Assembly (NCBI RefSeq): GCF_036512875.1
Contig: NZ_AP028978.1
Coordinates: 434,001-498,000, forward strand
From: Xenorhabdus taiwanensis
GTDB lineage: Bacteria; Pseudomonadota; Gammaproteobacteria; Enterobacterales; Enterobacteriaceae
DNA length: 64,000 nucleotides
Direction of reading: 5' to 3'
Part shown: positions 10,201-17,452 of the stretch, piece after piece
Position numbering within the stretch: the first letter of the stretch is position 1
Layout of the letters: each line of letters opens with the position of its first letter
Notes under the pieces: generated by a model
What the model saw: the letters and a program-made list of their open reading frames with translations, nothing else
Told to the model about the DNA's origin: nothing
Databases searched by the model: none
Translations under genes and position numbers: made by a program

Positions 10201-11026
10201 GCCTGCATTGGATGTTAAATGTGCAGAGTGCTGGGTTGCTGGATTAAAACTCGGCAAAGTATCTGGATCGATCAGGCCAGAAGGTGATTCTCTGATTTTG
10301 ACCAATGGGCGAATGGAGAATAATGCGGGAAATCTGACATTATCCGGGCGTTGGTATGAAAACCATACCGGAAGTTATAGTCATATCAAGGGACAGCTAT
10401 CAGGAGAAAAATTCGATGATCTGGCCGCTTATTTGGGCTTTATTGTTCCGATTGTGGATGCGCCTTTCAAATTCGGTTTCAATTTGAAATGGCAAAATGT
10501 CCCGTGGCAGCCAGATCTCAAAACGCTAAACGGTACGCTGACTGGAGACATGAAAAAAGGGGCTATCGCCAAATTGGGCGGTGGCAGAGCTGGGCAATTA
10601 TTCAGGCTTATCAGCTTTGATGCCTTGTTGCGTAAATTACAATTGGATTTTAGTGATACATTCAGTAATGATTTCAACTTTGATTCCATTCGTGGTGACG
10701 CAACGGTAAAAAATGGGGTCGTGTATACCGATAACTTTCTTATCGATGGGTTGGCCGCAGATATTAATGCTACAGGACGAACAGATTTAGTTCATCGCCA
10801 GATCAATATGGCACTGGTCATTACACCAGAAATTTCGACAACGGTGGGAGTTGCAACGGCCTTTGCCGTCAATCCGGTGGCAGGTGCGGCAATTTTTGCC
10901 GCGACAAAAGCTTTGCGGCCTCTATGGAGCAAGATATCGGTGATTCGCTATCGGTTAACGGGCAGCTTCGAACAGCCTAAAATTGATGAAGTTTTACGTC
11001 AGCTTAAGGAGAATAAAGGGCCATGA
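7214..11026 (+). CDS. yhdP: AsmA-like envelope protein YhdP
   Basis: This 1270-residue protein has one N-terminal transmembrane anchor (about residues 7-28) and a long periplasmic part. It belongs to the AsmA-like/TamB superfamily of bridge-like lipid-transport proteins. YhdP is known to act with TamB and YdbH in moving phospholipids to the outer membrane. The first codon is GTG, with AAGGAGAA 5-11 nt upstream; the nearby ATG at 7210 is in another frame. The C-terminus has the usual DUF3971/AsmA-2 signature (DGLAADINATGRTDL). Its stop overlaps nit by 4 bp. Confidence 0.95.
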   Translation: MKRLPGILLATAAIVIIIVALLVSGLRFFLPHINEYRQQLVAKIADVTDIPVDIGYIKGHWEPFGPSLEIRDISAKAADVDIHAKKVILSLDVWRSLLQRRWHFRNLSFYQLQVNYDKALFGAESENRFSQPDSLSTLFLEQFNHFDLHDSRLTFLTPSGEKADLLLPQLTWLNQDNRHRAQGSVSLSSINGQEGVVQVKLDLKDSDGILDNGTVYWQADDIDMRLWLSRWLRDNTGLDNAHFSLASWITLQNGRIDSGRLQLRHGGANWHVENEKHQLEVRDFLVQMRRQGEGWLFEVPNLASLKTDGQQWPEGKLATLYVKQSQQYQGNDHWRIRAENIQLEYLNGILPILSFVTPDTVKDWQHRQPKGGIDNFALDITPALPDDMGIRLKWRDVSWLRWKELPSINHFSGRLEGNKQRGKLNLALKNSTIDYGNMFQAPLEISSSEGQVSWENDQNGMKVWSQELDLQAKSLWLNGNFHYLKPHNKPPVLTMLAGIRANDLSEAWRYFPKPLMGESLTDYLTASLIKGKVDNATLIFHGDPHDFPFKQNNGQFQVFVPLRHATFQYQPDWPALFDLNIDLNFQNNGLWMLAPKAHLGKVEATHVSAVIPDYGKHKLFIDAALAGDGKSIHDYFNHSPMAGTIGSALENLQLSGRVDGKLHMDIPLQHGKVAASGEVELKDTHLFIKPLNSEMAHLNGKFRFDNGNLKSETLSANWLGNPLSLKFSTQDLAKHYQVDVKLDSHWAAKSLPELPTEIRNKLSGTLNWQGNVNVTLPSGETKSDVKYRVAVSADLSHLNSKLPILDTESLREWHKVNLHAEGDMNQLRIKGLMGKRYAFNTQWRLEEAHAKLQRGIFQTDNMGIPALPKKSLLALNLPAIDGEKLLALLELLHWKPSKDNGSLWPGLFAISLPALDLAGQRWNQLTFNVMQQNGEVTVSAQGKEINGNLVIAKHKPMQASINYLYYDPLFAADSSVDDKRLMSAKAPVPHYALNNWPALDVKCAECWVAGLKLGKVSGSIRPEGDSLILTNGRMENNAGNLTLSGRWYENHTGSYSHIKGQLSGEKFDDLAAYLGFIVPIVDAPFKFGFNLKWQNVPWQPDLKTLNGTLTGDMKKGAIAKLGGGRAGQLFRLISFDALLRKLQLDFSDTFSNDFNFDSIRGDATVKNGVVYTDNFLIDGLAADINATGRTDLVHRQINMALVITPEISTTVGVATAFAVNPVAGAAIFAATKALRPLWSKISVIRYRLTGSFEQPKIDEVLRQLKENKGP

Positions 11027-11871
11027 AAAACGTCAATGTTGCTCTTTTACAATTATGCAGTGGAACGAATGTCAAACACAATTTAGCGCAAATTGAACAG
11101 CAGATTAAGCAATTACCAAAGACAGTAAAACTGGTTCTGACACCAGAAAATGCCCTGTTATTCGCTGATGCTGATACCTACCGCGCACATGCAGAAATGC
11201 AGGGAAGTGGGCCATTACAACAGGCCGTGAGCGAAATAGCACAACGTTACGGGGTTTGGCTGTTGATCGGTTCTATGCCGCTTATCAGTCGGGAAGATCC
11301 CACTCGTATCACCAGCAGTAGTTTGCTGTTTGATGATCAAGGTGAAATTCGGGCACGTTACGACAAAATCCACATGTTTGATGTCAATATCAACGATGAA
11401 CACGGTGCCTATAATGAATCCACGATTTACCAGCGTGGGGAACATATTACCGTTGTTGATACACCCGTTGGTCGCCTGGGGATGACTATCTGTTATGATT
11501 TGCGTTTTCCCGGACTTTTTCAGGCATTGCGTGAACAGGGAGCAGAGCTTATTTCCGTTCCGGCTGCTTTCACCCGCTTGACAGGTAAGGCCCATTGGGA
11601 ACCCTTGCTGAGAGCTCGTGCTATCGAGAATCAATGTATTATTTTGGCACCGGCACAGGTTGGTGTACATGGCACTCGCAGGACATGGGGACACACAATG
11701 GCGGTAGGTGGCTGGGGAGAAATTATCAAGAAAAATCCTCTGACCGTCAGTGCATTACAGCTTAATATCCGTCGGGATAGTTTGACTCACATGCGTGAGC
11801 AAATAAAAGTGGTGAAACACAACCGCTTCCGTCCACAACTGACTTCTTTGATAAAAAAGAATACAGATTAA
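11023..11871 (+). CDS. Carbon-nitrogen hydrolase, Nit1-type deaminated glutathione amidase
   Basis: This 282-residue nitrilase-superfamily amidase has the Glu-Lys-Cys triad in place: Glu42 (TPENALLF), Lys115 (RYDKIHMFD) and Cys157 (TICYDLRFP). The motif context resembles the Nit1 branch, which hydrolyses deaminated glutathione to alpha-ketoglutarate and Cys-Gly as metabolite repair. The substrate is inferred from the family. The gene is coupled to yhdP by a 4-bp overlap and followed by tldD after 18 bp. E. coli lacks a nit gene at this position. Confidence 0.9.
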   Translation: MKNVNVALLQLCSGTNVKHNLAQIEQQIKQLPKTVKLVLTPENALLFADADTYRAHAEMQGSGPLQQAVSEIAQRYGVWLLIGSMPLISREDPTRITSSSLLFDDQGEIRARYDKIHMFDVNINDEHGAYNESTIYQRGEHITVVDTPVGRLGMTICYDLRFPGLFQALREQGAELISVPAAFTRLTGKAHWEPLLRARAIENQCIILAPAQVGVHGTRRTWGHTMAVGGWGEIIKKNPLTVSALQLNIRRDSLTHMREQIKVVKHNRFRPQLTSLIKKNTD

Positions 11872-11889
11872 GATAAAAGAGTAATCAAT

Positions 11890-13335
11890 ATGAGTTTAAC
11901 TTATGTCAGTGAACATTTACTGGCTGCTAATAATTTGAATCATCAAGACTTATTTTCGGTACTGGGTCAATTGTCGGAGCGCCATCTGGACTATGCCGAT
12001 CTCTATTTCCAAGCCAGTTATCATGAAACATGGGTATTGGAAGACCGCATCATCAAAGATGGCTCCTATAATATCGATCAAGGTGTGGGAGTCCGCGCAG
12101 TCAGTGGAGAAAAAACAGGTTTTGCTTACGCAGATCAGATCACCTTGAATGCGTTACAGCAAAGTGCTCAGGCTGCGCGTAGCATTGTGCAAGAATTGGG
12201 TAATGGCATCTCGCATACGTTAGGTGCGGTGACGCATAAGGCACTTTATCCGGCGGTTGATCCTTTGCAGAGCATGAGTCGGGAAGAAAAAATTGCGTTG
12301 TTGCATCGTGTTGATCACATTGCCCGTGCAGAAGACCCCCGTGTACAGGAAGTAAGTGCCAGCCTGACCGGTGTTTATGAGCAAGTGCTGGTGGCGGCGA
12401 CAGATGGTACATTGGCAGCAGATATTCGCCCATTGGTACGCCTTTCTGTCAGTGTATTGGTGGAAGAAGATGGCAAGCGTGAGCGTGGCGGTAGTGGCGG
12501 TGGGGCGCGTTATGGTTACGAATATTTCCTGCGTACCGAAGATGGTCAGATTCTGGCAGAGCAGTTTGCTCGTGAAGCGGTTCGCATGGCACTGGTCAAC
12601 TTGTCAGCGGTTGCAGCGCCTGCGGGTACTATGCCTGTCGTATTGGGTGCTGGATGGCCGGGAGTTTTGCTGCATGAAGCGGTGGGGCACGGTTTGGAAG
12701 GGGATTTTAACCGCCGTGGAACTTCTGTTTTCTCTGGTCAGATTGGGCAAAAAGTGGCCTCAGAGCTTTGTACTGTAGTAGATGACGGTACACTTGAAGG
12801 GCGCCGTGGTTCACTGGCGATTGATGATGAAGGCGTTCCGGGGCAATACAATGTACTGATCGAAAATGGCATTTTGAAAGGCTACATGCAGGATAAACTC
12901 AACGCTCGCTTGATGGGCGTGGCTCCGACGGGTAACGGTCGTCGTGAGTCCTATGCACATTTGCCGATGCCACGGATGACCAATACCTATATGCTGGCAG
13001 GGAATTCCACGCCAGAAGAAATCATCGCCAGTGTAGACCGTGGGCTGTATGCACCCAATTTCGGTGGCGGTCAGGTGGATATCACATCGGGTAAATTTGT
13101 TTTTTCAACTTCGGAAGCCTATTTGATTGAAAACGGCAAAATCACCAAGCCAGTAAAAGGTGCGACCTTGATTGGTTCGGGTATTGAAGCCATGCAGCAA
13201 ATTTCAATGGTTGGAAATGATTTGGCTCTCGACAAAGGTGTAGGTGTCTGCGGTAAGGAAGGCCAAAGTGTACCAGTGGGTGTTGGGCAACCAACCTTGA
13301 AACTGGATAACCTGACCGTAGGTGGAACAGCCTGA
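11890..13335 (+). CDS. tldD: Metalloprotease TldD
   Basis: This 481-residue subunit of the TldD/TldE heterodimeric zinc protease cleaves unfolded or leader peptides, as in microcin B17 maturation and CcdA degradation. The HExxxH motif is visible as His262-Glu263-Ala-Val-Gly-His267 within LLHEAVGHGLEGDF. The C-terminal GVGVCGKEGQSVPVGVGQP carries the conserved Cys. Its partner gene pmbA/tldE lies only 2.7 kb downstream, whereas the two are far apart in E. coli. It is the last gene of the mre-to-tldD run and is followed by a clear terminator. Confidence 0.97.
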   Translation: MSLTYVSEHLLAANNLNHQDLFSVLGQLSERHLDYADLYFQASYHETWVLEDRIIKDGSYNIDQGVGVRAVSGEKTGFAYADQITLNALQQSAQAARSIVQELGNGISHTLGAVTHKALYPAVDPLQSMSREEKIALLHRVDHIARAEDPRVQEVSASLTGVYEQVLVAATDGTLAADIRPLVRLSVSVLVEEDGKRERGGSGGGARYGYEYFLRTEDGQILAEQFAREAVRMALVNLSAVAAPAGTMPVVLGAGWPGVLLHEAVGHGLEGDFNRRGTSVFSGQIGQKVASELCTVVDDGTLEGRRGSLAIDDEGVPGQYNVLIENGILKGYMQDKLNARLMGVAPTGNGRRESYAHLPMPRMTNTYMLAGNSTPEEIIASVDRGLYAPNFGGGQVDITSGKFVFSTSEAYLIENGKITKPVKGATLIGSGIEAMQQISMVGNDLALDKGVGVCGKEGQSVPVGVGQPTLKLDNLTVGGTA

Positions 13336-13443
13336 TAATTTCTTGGGTAATAATATTATTGTTAGAAGAAGCCGAAGAAGAACTGGAAGGGAAATTGCGG
13401 TTTAATGTGATAGATTGAATTTTCTCTGTTGCTGAGATCTCTT

Positions 13444-13475
13444 AAGCCGCTTGCGATGATGCAGGCGGCTTTTTG
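13444..13475 (+). terminator. Rho-independent terminator after tldD
   Basis: An 11-bp stem (AAGCCGCTTGC pairing with GCAGGCGGCTT, one G-U pair) closes a GATGAT loop and is followed by TTTTT. It lies about 110 bp beyond the tldD stop on the same strand. Confidence 0.85.
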
Positions 13476-13601
13476 GTTATTAATCATATGGCAAGATCAG
13501 TCCCTAAAAAGTGGGTGATGCTGATTCAGGATTAGCATCCTGTGATGATTCGATTTATGATTGAATTAGGTGACCGCCTAAACGGTTATATTTAAGATAA
13601 A

Positions 13602-13757
13602 ATGGCGATTGTACAAAATAAGAAACAGGGTCTTTTGGGGTTGATTTTATTGTTAGTCATAGCTCTCTTTAAATTATTCCCAAAAGCAGTTTTCCCTGCC
13701 TTTAGTATAAGAATTAAATTGATTTTCAACCATTTTAAATGTCTATCAGTATCCTAA
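13602..13757 (+). CDS. Possible small single-span membrane protein (51 aa)
   Basis: The frame opens MAIVQNKKQGLLGLILLLVI and has one strongly hydrophobic segment (about residues 10-28), then a basic tail ending in FKCLSVS. It is too short for routine gene calling. Only a weak AAGATAA precedes the ATG, and nothing around it supports expression. It may be a chance frame or a remnant in the decayed region downstream of tldD. Confidence 0.2.
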   Translation: MAIVQNKKQGLLGLILLLVIALFKLFPKAVFPAFSIRIKLIFNHFKCLSVS

Positions 13758-13823
13758 CTTTTTTGTGTATTAACATCCGCCAATTTTGTTGGCGGATTAA
13801 GTTATTAATTATAAATTAGTGAA

Positions 13824-14273
13824 TTATTTCCAGAAGCAGTCTTGTTTTTCTTCGCTATAAGCTTTCTTATTTTCCTCAAAACTAATATATTTATTTTGTT
13901 TGTTTTTATATGTAAATCCAGTATATTTTTCATCTTTTAATTCAACAAGATAAGATCAGACTGACTCTCCATTGATCATTTCATTTCATTCCATAATATA
14001 TACAGATATACCATTTTCAACTAATATTGTAAATTCATCATCATTAAGAATGATAGGTATGGATTTATCGGATTTTTCGTATTTAACATACCCAAGAGTA
14101 TCATCATACCCATGTGTTTTTGAAATAAAGTTAACAAATTTTATATTTATTGGTTTTTTTCCATGAAAAGTAAAACATCTTACATTAGTAGTCCATTCAT
14201 TATCAAGCCCTTCAGAAGCAAAAGAACCAGAACATAACATAACCAGAGATAAAGAAATAATTTTTTTAATCAT
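13824..14273 (-). pseudogene. Small exported protein interrupted by two in-frame TGA codons; possible T6SS immunity remnant
   Basis: The frame starts MIKKIISLSLVMLCSGSFAS (signal peptide, cleavage near FAS-EG) with AGGAAATTGAA upstream. It runs 95 codons to a TGA at 13986-13988 and continues in the same frame through nine codons to a second TGA at 13956-13958. A further 43 codons end in EEKQDCFWK and TAA at 13824. Both TGAs fall where Trp would read naturally (VYIME-W-NEMINGESV-W-SYLVEL), so TGG-to-TGA changes are likely. The ATG follows the stop of the fragment upstream by 1 nt, the tight coupling typical of effector-immunity pairs. That function is an inference; I do not recognise the family. 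Confidence 0.6.
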
Positions 14274-14274
14274 T

Positions 14275-14556
14275 TCAATTTCCTTCCAAATCAATAATTC
14301 TTTTATTTATATAATTAAGAACGTCAGGGTATTTAATTCCATATATTTTCGTTTCTTTTTTATTTGGGTTGAAAGGATTTTTTATGGTTAACTCCCGTGC
14401 TCTTTTATAACCTCTTAATGCTTCATTTTTGTCCTTCGTTGTTCCTTTATGTTCTTTGGCATCAGGATCATGCCAAAGTCCCCATGCGAGAGAATTAATT
14501 TTATTATTGTATATGGCACTACGAATAAACTCGAATCTTTCACCATCTATACCAAT
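14275..14556 (-). pseudogene. C-terminal fragment of an unidentified protein, probable secretion-system cargo
   Basis: This stretch of 93 codons has no start and ends one base before the small exported protein. Visible text includes SLAWGLWHDPDAKEHKGTTK and ELTIKNPFNPNKKETKIYGI, with a codon pattern of real coding DNA. The frame is closed upstream by TAG at 14557-14559. Another frame across the break reads IETGQYVENSDFNSCIFKLD, so a frameshift near 14550-14560 probably split one gene. Its position between a tssF fragment and an exported small protein suggests the toxic C-terminus of a type VI effector, but no catalytic motif is evident to me. Confidence 0.45.
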
Positions 14557-14617
14557 CTAACTTGAAGATGCAGGAATTAAAATCTGAATTTTCAACGTAT
14601 TGACCAGTTTCAATTTT

Positions 14618-14773
14618 TTACTGCAACCACTGCTCTATTCGTAGTTCCAGATTGTCCACAGCCTGATCCAGTTGTTTCGCCATCTCACCGTGATTTTCCC
14701 ATAAGTCATTAAAAGTAAGCTGCTTAACAATTTCAGGCCGTAAGGGGATCGCAGCCAGACTGTCAGCAGGTGT
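14618..14773 (-). pseudogene. Unidentified gene tail (about 51 codons)
   Basis: An open stretch with no start reads TPADSLAAIPLRPEIVKQLT and continues to ELRIEQWLQ-stop at 14618. It looks coding and may be the C-terminus of a secretion-system protein. It is fused out of frame to the tssF fragment just upstream, so a deletion probably joined two genes here. I cannot name the family. Confidence 0.35.
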
Positions 14774-14777
14774 TCAC

Positions 14778-15014
14778 TCAGTGTAAACGGAATTTCACTG
14801 TTACCTTCACCACAGATTTCGGGAAAACCATCCTCCAGTTTATTCGTATATTGGCGATCAACAGCGCAAAGGCATCAAAAACACGTTCAATATCGGGATC
14901 ATGGGATGAAATCAGAAAATCAGCCAAATGCGGCGAGCCTTTTGCCACCCTCTGCGACAGTTCCCGCAGATAAGCGCGTTTTTGCAGGTACAGCGATTCC
15001 TTGTTGTTTTTCAT
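14778..15014 (-). pseudogene. TssF (type VI secretion baseplate) N-terminal fragment
   Basis: The 78 residues contain LYLQKRAYLRELSQRVAKG, HLADFLISSHDPDIERVFDA and FALLIANIRINWRMVFPKS. These match the start of TssF/VasA/ImpG: a Y..REL.YLREL opening, then a DPD/DPxVERLLEGFAFL-like helix, then DxxFP. Full-length TssF is about 600 residues. Here the frame shifts right after the FP and stops at VKFRLH. No other intact type VI component is present in the window, so this is a dead remnant. Confidence 0.65.
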
Positions 15015-15324
15015 TGAATTTCACTTACGTTTTATCCATCAGGGAGCGGTTTCGTGCTGAATTAAAATGAGCAGCATCCAGCCTGTAAAGGTGGTTTATT
15101 GTACGCGCGTATCGATAAAATTAATTAACTAATTAGATTCGGTTTTCGTCTGATTTTGGCGGGATATGGGGATGTCGGCCGTTTTTGAGAAGATATTCAG
15201 ATAAAAATAGGGGCAACATTCCAGCGTTGTGCTGTATTGAATTTCTATTCCGATCTTTCCCATTTGAGACTGAAAAAAGCAGAAAATGACCGCCAATTCT
15301 TGATGAAATGGCGGTGAAGATGGG
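15015..15324. other. Intergenic, no gene seen
   Basis: This 310-bp stretch lies between yjgA and the tssF fragment. Apart from the yjgA terminator-like hairpin (15289-15315) I find no reading frame or recognised RNA. AATTAATTAACTAATTAG-type runs make it very AT-rich. Confidence 0.5.
15289..15315 (-). terminator. Probable terminator of yjgA
   Basis: On the minus strand ACCGCCA pairs with TGGCGGT across a 13-nt loop and is followed by CATTTTC. It begins 10 bp after the yjgA stop. The T-run is weak, so efficiency is uncertain. Confidence 0.5.
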
Positions 15325-15861
15325 TTAAACGGATTCCGATAGCTCTTTCAAATATTGGAATATTTGACGATAGGACTTAGGTGGCTTGTTAGCTGCCTTC
15401 TCCTTTTTCGCATTACGAACCAATGAGCGAAGTTGCTGGCGATCAGTATGTGGATACAGTGCGATGACTTCTTCAAAGGCATCATCATTTTCAAGCAATT
15501 TGTCACGCAGTTCTTCCAGCTTATGTAAAACAACGACTTGCTGGTTGTGACGGTTTTTCAGTTTATCCAACGCAGTGGTGATTGGCTCAGGATCGCGGGC
15601 ACGCAACAATTTACCAATTAACTGTAATTGACGACGACGTCCTTCACGTTTGATTTTCTGTGCCAACTCAATAGCTGCCCGCAAATCTTCATCCAGTGGA
15701 ATTCGCTCCAGTTGGCTTTTACTCAGTTCAACCAGTTCCGTTCCCAACTTTTTCAGGATTTCGGCATCCCGCTTGATTTCACTTTTACTGACCCAGATTA
15801 TCTCTTCTTCTTCCTCTTCAGCAGGATAATTGTCGAGCCAATCTTCAGGCTGCTTTGCCAT
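15325..15861 (-). CDS. darP: Ribosome-associated protein YjgA/DarP
   Basis: This 178-residue, highly charged, helical protein (PF04751 family) has an acidic N-terminus (AEEEEEEIIWVSKSEIKRD) and the conserved LRDPEPI-like core followed by a basic C-terminus (RNAKKEKAANKPPKSYRQIF). DarP/YjgA associates with late 50S precursors and promotes maturation of the peptidyl-transferase centre. It is divergent from pmbA with 197 bp between, the same arrangement as yjgA-pmbA in E. coli. Confidence 0.93.
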   Translation of the reverse strand: MAKQPEDWLDNYPAEEEEEEIIWVSKSEIKRDAEILKKLGTELVELSKSQLERIPLDEDLRAAIELAQKIKREGRRRQLQLIGKLLRARDPEPITTALDKLKNRHNQQVVVLHKLEELRDKLLENDDAFEEVIALYPHTDRQQLRSLVRNAKKEKAANKPPKSYRQIFQYLKELSESV

Positions 15862-15960
15862 AATTGTTTTCCTTCTAAAAAGGCCGGATAAGGTACGTTT
15901 TGGAGCATGACCTATCGTCCGGTGGGTGTTAACATCCTAATATTGTGTATTGTAACTGGG

Positions 15961-16017
15961 AAAATTGCCTGATTACCACTCGACATTCGTGTCATGAACC
16001 GGAAGCAGGCATTTTTT
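15961..16017 (+). other. Terminator-like structured element upstream of pmbA
   Basis: TGCCTG (15966-15971) pairs with CAGGCA (16006-16011) and is followed by TTTTTT. Inside lies a second hairpin GACA-TTCG-TGTC (15982-15993) with a stable tetraloop. It sits 40 bp before the pmbA start on the coding strand. It could be an attenuator in the pmbA leader or the 3' end of a small RNA. Confidence 0.4.
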
Positions 16018-16058
16018 CTGACGAATTCTCTCTTTAATTCATTGGATTATGTTAATTA

Positions 16059-17402
16059 ATGATAGTCACTAATCAACAAATCGCGGAGCAGCGTAAGCTG
16101 CTGGAAGATGCGGTTGCCCATGCGCTGGAGTTGGCTAAATCCGGTTGTGATGCTGCGGAAGTCGCGGTCAATAAAACGACAGGGATTAGCGTCAGTACCC
16201 GTTTTAGTGAAGTTGAAAATGTTGAGTTTAATAGCGATGGTGCATTGGGGATCACTGTTTATCACCAACAGCGCAAAGGTAGCGCTTCCTCAACAGATCT
16301 CAGCCCAGAAGCGATTGCTCGTACTGTGCAGGCCGCCATTGATATTGCGCGTTATACTTCGCCTGATCCTTATGCCGGCCCAGCCGATAAAGCGTTATTA
16401 GCATTTGAAGCGCCTGAGTTGGATCTTTTCCATCCCGCTGATTTGGATGCAGATAAAGCCATTGAGTTGGCAGCCCGCGCTGAACAAGCGTCACTGCAGG
16501 CAGATGAGCGTATTACCAATACTGAAGGGGGAAGTTTCAACAGCCATTATGGTATTCGGGTATTTGGTAATAGTCATGGGATGCTGCAAAGCTACTGCTC
16601 CAGCCGTCATTCTATGTCAAGTTGTGTGATTGCCGAGCAAGATGGCAATATGGAACGCGATTATGCTTATACCGTGAGTCGTCATTTTGACGAGTTGAAA
16701 TCGCCTGAGTGGGTGGGGCAGGAGTGTGCTCGCCGAACGCTTTCTCGTCTGGGGGCACGTAAGTTACCAACCATGAAAGCGCCAGTTCTCTTTGCTGCGG
16801 AGGTGGCGACGGGGTTGTTCGGTCATTTGGTTGGCGCGATCAGCGGTAGCAGCATTTATCGTAAATCTTCTTTCTTGTTGGATAGCCTGGGCAAGCCGAT
16901 CTTACCTTCATGGCTGACGATTGAAGAACAGCCGCATTTATTGCGTGGGTTAGCGTCAACGCCATTTGACAGTGAAGGCGTGCGTACAATATCACGTGAT
17001 ATTGTTAAAGAGGGTGTTTTGCAGACCTGGTTGTTGACTTCCTATTCTGCCCGTAAGTTGGGAATGGTGAATACAGGCCATGCAGGTGGAATTCATAACT
17101 GGCGTATTGCAGGCCAAGGGCTGGACTTTGCAGGTCTGTTGCGTGAAATGGGTACTGGCCTGATCGTCACTGAGTTGATGGGACAAGGCGTTAGTGCGGT
17201 GACAGGCGATTATTCTCGCGGTGCATCTGGTTTTTGGGTTGAGAATGGCGAGATCCAATATCCTGTCAGTGAGATCACCATTGCAGGCAATTTGAAAGAG
17301 ATGTGGGCAAATATGGTGACAATTGGTAATGATATCGAAACACGTAGCAATATTCAGTGTGGTTCGGTGTTGTTGCCGGAAATGAGTATCGCCGGTCAAT
17401 AG
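16059..17402 (+). CDS. pmbA: Metalloprotease subunit TldE (PmbA)
   Basis: This 447-residue partner of TldD is near the E. coli length of 450. Family text is clear: TTGISVSTRFSEVENVEFNS near the N-terminus, ITNTEGGSFNSHYG mid-protein and SRGASGFWVENGEIQYPVSE near the C-terminus. As expected for TldE it lacks the HExxxH motif of TldD; the aligned place reads EVATGLFGHLVG. With TldD it forms the heterodimeric peptide-processing protease in the cytoplasm. tldD is 2.7 kb upstream, with the decayed secretion genes and yjgA between. Confidence 0.96.
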   Translation: MIVTNQQIAEQRKLLEDAVAHALELAKSGCDAAEVAVNKTTGISVSTRFSEVENVEFNSDGALGITVYHQQRKGSASSTDLSPEAIARTVQAAIDIARYTSPDPYAGPADKALLAFEAPELDLFHPADLDADKAIELAARAEQASLQADERITNTEGGSFNSHYGIRVFGNSHGMLQSYCSSRHSMSSCVIAEQDGNMERDYAYTVSRHFDELKSPEWVGQECARRTLSRLGARKLPTMKAPVLFAAEVATGLFGHLVGAISGSSIYRKSSFLLDSLGKPILPSWLTIEEQPHLLRGLASTPFDSEGVRTISRDIVKEGVLQTWLLTSYSARKLGMVNTGHAGGIHNWRIAGQGLDFAGLLREMGTGLIVTELMGQGVSAVTGDYSRGASGFWVENGEIQYPVSEITIAGNLKEMWANMVTIGNDIETRSNIQCGSVLLPEMSIAGQ

Positions 17403-17419
17403 GGATACTCAATTAACAG

Positions 17420-17448
17420 CAGCCAGTTCGGTGTCACTGAGCTGGCTG
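17420..17448 (+). terminator. Hairpin between convergent pmbA and rnk
   Basis: CAGCCAGTTC pairs with GAGCTGGCTG (one G-U) around a 9-nt loop, 17 bp after the pmbA stop and just before the rnk stop. There is no T-run on either side, so it may act only as a 3'-end stabilising stem. Confidence 0.4.
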
Positions 17449-17452
17449 GAAA

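Larger units (their letters stand above)
13336..13823. other. AT-rich intergenic scar downstream of tldD
   Basis: This 488-bp stretch contains the tldD terminator (13444-13475), a possible 51-codon membrane peptide (13602-13757), and a perfect 9-bp inverted repeat (ATCCGCCAA-TTTTG-TTGGCGGAT, 13775-13797) without a T-run. A short open stretch just after tldD (about 13355-13418) reads LLEEAEEELEGKLRFNVID. It looks like a gene tail but has no start, so I cannot assign it. Confidence 0.5.

Noticed and set aside
11215..11694. 159-codon minus-strand frame inside nit
   Set aside because: It is a shadow of the nitrilase-family gene, which has its full catalytic triad on the other strand.
14770..14973. 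67-codon plus-strand frame opposite the tssF fragment
   Set aside because: The minus-strand reading has the TssF-like pattern; this frame has none.
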